Source: Bacteroidales bacterium (GTDB lineage Bacteria > Bacteroidota > Bacteroidia > Bacteroidales > Bacteroidaceae). Taken from it: a DNA stretch of 56,739 nt. The translations under genes were made by a program, and so were the position numbers. Of this stretch, positions 51,280 to 56,739 are shown one piece after another (position 1 is the stretch's first letter; each line of letters starts with the position of its first letter). The notes below the pieces were generated by a model. It made no database searches and was not told where the DNA came from. It was given only the letters and a program-made list of their open reading frames with translations. The DNA lies in the NCBI GenBank assembly GCA_015060835.1, contig SUXT01000006.1, positions 1-56,739 of the forward strand, written 5' to 3'.

Positions 51280-51402
51280 GGGGGGTAAGGTCTTTAGGGA
51301 GTTTAGAGTCTTTAGGGACCTTAAAGACCTTAGAGACCTCAAAAAACTTCAAGGCAATTATCAAAGAGTACACTGCGCTCGCCGTAAAATACCAAAGCAA
51401 GC

Positions 51403-51433
51403 TTTGTATTTTGCTCGCTTGTTTGTACCTTTG
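51403..51433 (+). promoter_or_regulatory. Bacteroidota-type promoter of the PASTA-rluD operon
   Basis: -33 box TTTG (51403-51406), 19-base spacer, -7 box TACCTTTG (51426-51433). The start codon is 33 bases downstream. The -33 box is inside a CAAAGCAAGCTTTG palindrome of the repeat-rich leader. Confidence 0.7.
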
Positions 51434-51466
51434 CAATTATAAATTTTATGGGGTAAACCACAGAAT

Positions 51467-52051
51467 ATGAAAAAGAGCACAAAAAGAACAATTCTAATAA
51501 ACTTGATTGCAATGGCGGCAGTTGTCATTGCCACTCCGTTTGCTGTACTTGAATGGTTGGACAGCTACACTTTACACGGCAAGGCAATAGAGGTACCCGA
51601 TGTATGCGGACAGACACTGGACGAAGGCGCTGCAATTCTGCAAAAAAGCACTCTCGGCTACGAAATCATAGATTACAAATACCAGAAAGGGGCTAAAGAG
51701 AACGAGATTCTCGAACAGCGTCCTGCGGCAAACTCCAAAGTAAAGAAAGACCGCAAGATAGCCCTCACTCTCAACTCGAACAAGGAGCCGACCATTGCTC
51801 TGCCCGACGTTGCCGACAACTGTTCGTTGCGAGAGGCTGTTGCTCGTCTGCGTGCAGCAGGCTTCAAGCTGACTCCGCACGACACTATCACCGGCGAGAA
51901 GGATTGGGTGTACTCTGTCAAGATGGGAGAGGATACGCTGCGCAACGGCGAACAGATTGCCATAGGCACCACCCTGACACTTGTCATCGGCAGCGGCGAC
52001 GAGAAAGAGGAGGCCGATTCTGTAGTAGTTGAAGATTCATGGTTCGAATAA
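51467..52051 (+). CDS. Membrane-anchored PASTA-domain protein
   Basis: A 194-residue protein with an N-terminal membrane helix (about 9-28) and two PASTA domains (about 41-105, IEVPDVCGQTLDEGAAIL...; about 110-178, IALPDVADNCSLREAVARL...), then an acidic tail. PASTA domains bind peptidoglycan or muropeptides, but this protein has no kinase or transpeptidase part. It is followed by rluD after 9 bases, an arrangement I know from Bacteroidales. Role unproven. Confidence 0.88.
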   Translation: MKKSTKRTILINLIAMAAVVIATPFAVLEWLDSYTLHGKAIEVPDVCGQTLDEGAAILQKSTLGYEIIDYKYQKGAKENEILEQRPAANSKVKKDRKIALTLNSNKEPTIALPDVADNCSLREAVARLRAAGFKLTPHDTITGEKDWVYSVKMGEDTLRNGEQIAIGTTLTLVIGSGDEKEEADSVVVEDSWFE

Positions 52052-52060
52052 CGCATTACA

Positions 52061-53137
52061 ATGACAGAAAAAGAGATATACGACGAGGAACTTTTAGACT
52101 TCCCCTTGACCGATGCGAACGACGACGAAACACTGTTCAAGGAACACCGCTGCGTAGCCGACAAGGGGCAGGCACCCATCAGGGTTGACAAATTCCTTGT
52201 CGACCACATTGCGCACATGTCGCGCAACAAGATACAGCAGGCGGCAGACGCCGGCTCGCTCACCGTCAACGGCAAGGTCGTAAAATGCAACTACAAGGTG
52301 AAGCCTTGCGACGTGGTTGTCATAACGATGGATACCCCGGCATACGACAACACCATTATTCCCGAAGAGATCCCGCTCGACATTGTATATGAAGACAGCG
52401 ACCTGATGGTGATAAACAAACCTGCGGGCCTTGTCGTGCACCCAGGATGCGGTAACACACACGGCACACTCATCAATGCCATCGCATGGCATCTGCGCGA
52501 GGACAGCAGTTTCGATGCCAATGACCCGCAGGTGGGCCTTGTGCACCGAATAGACAAGAATACTTCGGGGTTGTTGGTAATAGCAAAAACCGTACACGCA
52601 AAGGCACACTTGGGAATGCAGTTCTTCAAAAAGACAACCAAACGCACATACAATGCCGTTGTGTGGGGAAGAGTAAAGGAGGACACGGGCACCATCGAGG
52701 GAAACATCACACGCAATCCCCGCAACAGATTGCAGATGTGCGTGTCGCCCGACCCGGAGATTGGCAAAAGCGCCGTAACTCACTATCGCGTGATAGAGCG
52801 CATGAGTTATGTAACTCTTGTAGAGTGTAATCTTGAAACGGGACGCACCCATCAGATAAGGGTGCACATGAAGCACATAGGACACACGCTATTCAACGAC
52901 GACTGTTACGGCGGCGACGAGATACTGAAGGGTACGCACTTCAGCAAATACAGCCAGTTTGTGCGCAACTGCTTCAAGATGTGCCCGCGACAGGCACTCC
53001 ATGCAAAGACATTGGGATTCATACACCCCACCACAGGCAAAGAGATGTTCTTCGACTCGGAACTGCCCGAAGATTTCAAGAATCTGATAAATGCATGGCA
53101 GGTGTATTCAGCCGCAAGCGCAAACTACACTGAATGA
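52061..53137 (+). CDS. rluD: 23S rRNA pseudouridine synthase (RluD family)
   Basis: Pseudouridine synthase of 358 residues. An S4 RNA-binding domain (about 42-100, RVDKFLVDHIAHMSRNKIQQAADAG) is followed by the catalytic domain, with NKPAGLVVHPG and the signature VHRIDKNTSGLLV containing the catalytic Asp. The C-terminal GRTHQIRVHM is intact. RluD-type enzymes modify helix 69 of 23S rRNA; the exact sites (RluD or RluC-like) cannot be decided here. Cotranscribed with the PASTA gene. Confidence 0.92.
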   Translation: MTEKEIYDEELLDFPLTDANDDETLFKEHRCVADKGQAPIRVDKFLVDHIAHMSRNKIQQAADAGSLTVNGKVVKCNYKVKPCDVVVITMDTPAYDNTIIPEEIPLDIVYEDSDLMVINKPAGLVVHPGCGNTHGTLINAIAWHLREDSSFDANDPQVGLVHRIDKNTSGLLVIAKTVHAKAHLGMQFFKKTTKRTYNAVVWGRVKEDTGTIEGNITRNPRNRLQMCVSPDPEIGKSAVTHYRVIERMSYVTLVECNLETGRTHQIRVHMKHIGHTLFNDDCYGGDEILKGTHFSKYSQFVRNCFKMCPRQALHAKTLGFIHPTTGKEMFFDSELPEDFKNLINAWQVYSAASANYTE

Positions 53138-53173
53138 ACAGATTGAAGGGGTAGAATTGTTTATAACAAAAGT

Positions 53174-54244
53174 ATGCAGCAAGAGAGAGTATTGCTCGGA
53201 ATGAGCGGAGGAGTAGACAGCACAGCCGCGTGCAGGATATTGCAGGAGCGCGGATACGAGGTTGTGGGCCTCACACTGCTCACCTGCGAAAAATCCCTGT
53301 CAGCCTGCGAAGAGGCTGCCGCGCTTGCAGCACGTTTCGGCATAGAGCACCACATTGCAGACATACGCGAGGAGTTCCAAGCGAATGTAATCGCCCCATT
53401 TCTGCAAAGCTATCTTTCGGGCATCACCCCAAACCCTTGTATCGACTGCAACCCTACAATAAAATTCAGGATACTGATGGAAGAGGCCGACAGACTCGGC
53501 TGTAAATATATTGCCACAGGCCACTATGTGCGTACCGTACGCGACGGCGAAAATGTATTCATAAAACAGGGAGCGGACAATAAAAAAGACCAGAGTTACT
53601 TTCTGTGGCGACTTTCGCAGGAGCAGTTGCGCCGCACACTCTTTCCATTGGGAGAGATGACAAAAGAGGAGGCACGCACACTGCTGAAGGAGGTGGGACT
53701 AACCGAAAAGGCAAAAGATGGCGAGAGCATGGAGATATGTTTCTTCGAGGGCGACTACCGCGACTATCTTCGCAGCGCAATCCCCGATGCCGACAGCAGG
53801 ATAAAGCCCGGCTACTTCGTCGACAGCGAAGGACGCAAGATTGGCGAGCACAAAGGATTCCCCTACTACACGATAGGCCAGCGCAAAGGACTCAACATAG
53901 CCTTGGGACACCCCGCATACGTACTTAAAATAAATGCAGCAAAGAACACTGTAATGCTCGGTGAGGCATCGCAACTGCTCGCACAGTATATGATAGTGGA
54001 AAAACCCGAATGGGTGGACGGAATCCCCGCAGAGGGAATGAGCGCACGCATACGCCACCGCAGCACCCCCGCCCCATGCAGAATAGAACGAGAACTGCCC
54101 GACGGCAGATGGCTCGTGCGTTTCGACGAGCCGGTATCGGCTGTAACACCGGGGCAATCGGCAGTATTTTACTGTGGCGACGTTGTTGTCGGCGGTGCCT
54201 ACATTTCATCGCAACGAGGCATTAACCAATGGATAACAGAATGA
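53174..54244 (+). CDS. mnmA: tRNA 2-thiouridylase
   Basis: ATP-dependent thiolation of U34 in Glu, Gln and Lys tRNAs. The 356-residue protein has the P-loop GMSGGVDST, the catalytic cysteines in TPNPCIDCN and SMEICFFEG, and the C-terminal beta-barrel. It starts 36 bases after rluD, and its last codons overlap xseA. Bacteroidota often carry two MnmA-type genes; this may be one of them, so exclusive function is not certain. Confidence 0.92.
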   Translation: MQQERVLLGMSGGVDSTAACRILQERGYEVVGLTLLTCEKSLSACEEAAALAARFGIEHHIADIREEFQANVIAPFLQSYLSGITPNPCIDCNPTIKFRILMEEADRLGCKYIATGHYVRTVRDGENVFIKQGADNKKDQSYFLWRLSQEQLRRTLFPLGEMTKEEARTLLKEVGLTEKAKDGESMEICFFEGDYRDYLRSAIPDADSRIKPGYFVDSEGRKIGEHKGFPYYTIGQRKGLNIALGHPAYVLKINAAKNTVMLGEASQLLAQYMIVEKPEWVDGIPAEGMSARIRHRSTPAPCRIERELPDGRWLVRFDEPVSAVTPGQSAVFYCGDVVVGGAYISSQRGINQWITE

Positions 54245-55443
54245 CAGGCTACGACAACCCACTCACACTCTCCACGCTCAACAGCCAAGTGAGAGCAGCC
54301 ATAGAGGAGCAGTTGCCCATGCGCTATTGGGTAACCGGCGAACTTTCCGAAGTGCGCACAGCGGCAAACGGACACTGCTACATCGAGCTTGTCGAGCGCA
54401 ACGAAGCCACCGGTGAACTTATGGCAAAGGCACGCGGCACAATATGGTCGCGCGTATATTCACTCCTGCGCCCCTACTTCCTCGAACAGACAGGCAGCAA
54501 CCTTTCGGAAGGGATGAAGGTGTTGCTGCAGGTAAAAATAAATTTCCACGAAGTTTACGGTTATTCGCTCGATGTGTGCGACATTGAGCCCGCATACACA
54601 CTCGGTGAGATGGCACGCCGACGGATGCTGATAATAAAAAGGCTCACCGACGAAGGTGTCATCGACCTTAACAAGGAGCTTCCTTTTCCGCTGCTCCCCA
54701 AGCGCATAGCTGTAATTTCATCGGCAACGGCCGCGGGATACGGCGACTTCTGCGACCAGCTGAACAACAACCCCTACGGTTTCCACTTCGGCACAGCGCT
54801 CTTCGCTGCCCCCATGCAGGGAAACAAGGTTGAAGAGGGGATAATTGCTGCACTGAATGCCATTGCGAGCGACATAATCCCGTGGGATGTGGTGGTGATT
54901 ATACGCGGAGGAGGAGCCACAAGCGACCTCAGTTGTTTCGACACCTACGACCTTGCCAACAACTGCGCACAATTCCCTATACCTATTATAACAGGCATAG
55001 GACACAGACGCGACGAGACACTGCTCGACACTGTGGCACACATTGCAGCAAAGACACCTACGGCAGTAGCAGAGGTGCTGATACACTCCATGCTGATGCA
55101 GGCCGAAAGGGTAGCCTCTCTGCAACAGGCAATTTCAGAGGCTGCCACACGCCGGCTCACTGATGAGCGCCATCGTCTGCAAAGCCTGCTGCACCGTCTG
55201 CCAAGCGTAGCAACACTTCTGTTACAACAGCAGCGCCACCGCATCGACATTTACGAGGAGCGCCTGAGGGCATACTCTCCCGACAACATACTGGCACAAG
55301 GATACACGCTCACACTCAGCGGCGGGCGTATTATAAAATCGGCAGCAGAGCTTTACGAGGGAGACACCATCGTAACCCGCTTCGCCGACGGAGAGACCAT
55401 AAGTGAAATTATTGATACAAAAGTAAAGGAATATGACGAATAA
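54241..55443 (+). CDS. xseA: Exodeoxyribonuclease VII large subunit
   Basis: Single-strand-specific exonuclease subunit. The 400-residue protein has an N-terminal OB-fold domain (LTLSTLNSQVRAAIEEQLPMRYWVTGELSE), the catalytic core (LPKRIAVISSATAAGYGDFC, VVVIIRGGGATSDLSCFD, ITGIGHRRDETLLD) and a shortened coiled coil before GDTIVTRFADG. I prefer the ATG at 54241, whose ATGA overlap with the mnmA stop is typical; an in-frame ATG at 54229 would add four residues. Confidence 0.92.
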   Translation: MTGYDNPLTLSTLNSQVRAAIEEQLPMRYWVTGELSEVRTAANGHCYIELVERNEATGELMAKARGTIWSRVYSLLRPYFLEQTGSNLSEGMKVLLQVKINFHEVYGYSLDVCDIEPAYTLGEMARRRMLIIKRLTDEGVIDLNKELPFPLLPKRIAVISSATAAGYGDFCDQLNNNPYGFHFGTALFAAPMQGNKVEEGIIAALNAIASDIIPWDVVVIIRGGGATSDLSCFDTYDLANNCAQFPIPIITGIGHRRDETLLDTVAHIAAKTPTAVAEVLIHSMLMQAERVASLQQAISEAATRRLTDERHRLQSLLHRLPSVATLLLQQQRHRIDIYEERLRAYSPDNILAQGYTLTLSGGRIIKSAAELYEGDTIVTRFADGETISEIIDTKVKEYDE

Positions 55444-55648
55444 CGGAGAATACAGCTACAGTCAGGCGGTAGCACGACTCGAAGATATAATGCAGGCAAT
55501 TCAGAGCGGCAGCGTGGAGATTGACACTCTTTACCGACTGCTGAGAGAGGCGGACGAACTTATAAAATTCTGCCGCACGCGCCTTTATGAGGTAGACGAG
55601 GAGGTAAAGATGCTGCTCGACTCCATGAACGAGGAGAGTGCTATGTAA
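55433..55648 (+). CDS. xseB: Exodeoxyribonuclease VII small subunit
   Basis: A 71-residue partner of XseA, with the family start YSQAVARLEDIMQAIQSGSVEIDTL and CRTRLYEVDEEV. It overlaps xseA by 11 bases, so the subunits are translationally coupled. Identity is secure. Confidence 0.92.
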   Translation: MTNNGEYSYSQAVARLEDIMQAIQSGSVEIDTLYRLLREADELIKFCRTRLYEVDEEVKMLLDSMNEESAM

Positions 55649-55692
55649 TAAATAATATTTATGCCATAAAACAGCGAACAATAACTATCATA

Positions 55693-56700
55693 ATGAGATT
55701 ACTACTTTCCATCAGCCAATACCTGTCTCGATATACGAGCCTATTCATCATCATCGTAGCCATCATTGCCTTCCTCATGCCCGAGACATTTGCATGGGTA
55801 CAGCAGGGGCAGCGCGCTTCAGTCATTCTGGGACTTATCATGCTGACGATGGGCTGCACACTCTCCACTAAAGACTTCCGCATCCTGCTATCCCGCCCCA
55901 TAGACATCCTTATCGGGACAGCAGCACAGTACACCATCATGCCCATCGTAGCATGGGGGCTGGCCCGTATTTTCCATCTCGATGCGTTCATGACAGCAGG
56001 CATCATTCTCGTCGGTTGCAGCCCCGGTGGCGTGAGCAGCAATCTCATGAGTTTCCTTTGCAAGGGCGATGTCGCATACAGTGTTGGCATGACAACCGTC
56101 AGCACCTGCCTTTCACCCTTCGTGACACCCCTGCTTGTGCTTTGGCTGGCAGGAGCAGAGATTGAGGTCGATGCATGGGGAATGTTCCAGAACATCTTGT
56201 TAGTGACACTTATCCCCGTTGCGCTCGGAGTTGCCTTCAATTACTTTCTGGGCAAGAGGAAAGACTTCCAGCAGATACAAGGCATTATGCCCGGTATCAG
56301 CGTTCTGTGCCTGGCCTGCATCGTGGGTGGCGTCATCTTCACTGTACACCCGCAACTCAAGGAGAATGGACTACAACTCATTCTGCTCACACTTGCCGTC
56401 GTCACCCTCCACAACGGCGCCGGTTACCTATTGGGCTACATGGCAGGAAAGGCATTCCGCTTCGACACCGCCAAACGTCGTACGCTCTCCATAGAAGTAG
56501 GCATGCAGAACGCAGGAATGGCTACTGTGCTGGCGCGTAACTTCTTCGCATCTCCCGCCATGATAGCAGCAAACCCTATGGCTGCCCTTGCCGTCATCCC
56601 CTGTGCCATCTCCTGTGCCTATCACAGCATCTCAGGCACCCTGCTGGCCGGCTTCTTCCTTTGGAAAGATACACGCAACCGGCAAAAGAACAAGCTTTAG
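55693..56700 (+). CDS. Bile acid:sodium symporter (BASS) family transporter
   Basis: Membrane transporter of 335 residues with about nine to ten helices. Family motifs are VGCSPGGVSSNLMSFLCKGD (about 109-128) and the sodium-site segment SIEVGMQNAGMATVLA. Bacterial members carry bile acids, pyruvate, pantoate or other organic anions with sodium. It lies 44 bases after xseB with an AT-rich gap; no promoter box was clear. Substrate unknown. Confidence 0.85.
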   Translation: MRLLLSISQYLSRYTSLFIIIVAIIAFLMPETFAWVQQGQRASVILGLIMLTMGCTLSTKDFRILLSRPIDILIGTAAQYTIMPIVAWGLARIFHLDAFMTAGIILVGCSPGGVSSNLMSFLCKGDVAYSVGMTTVSTCLSPFVTPLLVLWLAGAEIEVDAWGMFQNILLVTLIPVALGVAFNYFLGKRKDFQQIQGIMPGISVLCLACIVGGVIFTVHPQLKENGLQLILLTLAVVTLHNGAGYLLGYMAGKAFRFDTAKRRTLSIEVGMQNAGMATVLARNFFASPAMIAANPMAALAVIPCAISCAYHSISGTLLAGFFLWKDTRNRQKNKL

Positions 56701-56739
56701 GATATAGCAATAAAGATGCCGCCCCACTCCATGAATTAA

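Larger units (their letters stand above)
51005..51466. other. Divergent repeat-derived intergenic region
   Basis: 462 bases between GH36 and the PASTA gene with no credible gene. It contains the B copy of the CGAGCGA repeat, a nine-G tract at 51277-51285, a stretch of GTCTTTAGGGA-type repeats (51287-51340) able to fold on itself, and the PASTA-gene promoter. Confidence 0.6.

Noticed and set aside
51191-51436. An 81-codon open frame in the divergent region before the PASTA gene
   Set aside because: It lies wholly in repeat DNA, spans the G9 tract, and its KVFKVPKDSKLPKDL segment is a translation of the GTCTTTAGGGA repeats.

Overview
This window looks like chromosomal DNA of a gut-type Bacteroidales (Bacteroidota), most plausibly Prevotellaceae or Muribaculaceae; I cannot place it more finely from sequence alone. 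The grounds are: promoters of the TAnnTTTG (-7) / TTTG (-33) kind instead of sigma70 boxes, starts without Shine-Dalgarno sequences, many SPII lipoproteins, BspA-type leucine-rich repeat proteins, a DUF4837 protein beside rlmN and pdxA, an M23/MerR pair divergent from alaS, and PASTA-rluD synteny. I see no rRNA, tRNA, CRISPR array, phage or intact transposase gene.

Layout. 0.2-9.8 kb (minus strand): a long, tightly packed run rlmN - DUF4837 lipoprotein - pdxA - nucleotidyltransferase - ATP-grasp - CDP-alcohol phosphotransferase - HAD protein, then lpdA - myo-inositol-1-phosphate synthase, then rpmE2. The four overlapping middle genes plus the inositol-phosphate synthase suggest an inositol (or other polar head-group) lipid pathway. 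10.2-15.8 kb (plus): a large coiled-coil surface lipoprotein, an OmpA-type protein and a small secreted protein. 15.8-19.8 kb (minus): frc - oxc - AEC transporter, a complete oxalate-catabolism operon. 20.2-26.6 kb (plus): a TIGR02757 protein, a tricorn-like protease and malic enzyme. 26.6-31.7 kb (minus): cardiolipin synthase, a nitronate monooxygenase-like enzyme, a YhhN protein and a lipoprotein with a probable (alpha/alpha) barrel. 32.0-33.2 kb: a lone GT4 glycosyltransferase.

33.3-46.4 kb is the accessory part. It holds a secreted BspA/cohesin-like/dockerin protein, a small regulator-like protein and a receptor-type Ser/Thr kinase whose outer domain is itself BspA-like. These genes are embedded in copies of an interspersed, strongly folded repeat (two modules, paired stems that covary between copies, at least two copies enclosed by TGTCCGGTAAA-type terminal inverted repeats). 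Housekeeping genes (MerR, M23 peptidase, alaS, a PH-domain membrane protein) lie inside this repeat-rich stretch. 46.5-51.0 kb (minus): alpha-galactosidase followed by sialidase, a glycan-foraging pair. 51.5-56.7 kb (plus): PASTA protein, rluD, mnmA, xseA, xseB and a BASS-family transporter.

The most promising under-described items are the covarying folded repeat family and its apparent mobility, a second repeat family (CGAGCGA/GCAGCGAGTGCA) that carries promoter -7 boxes into two divergent promoter regions, the receptor-like kinase with a BspA-type ectodomain and its small partner, and the inositol-linked nucleotidyltransferase/ATP-grasp/CDP-alcohol gene set. All functional statements are sequence readings and family knowledge; no searches were run.
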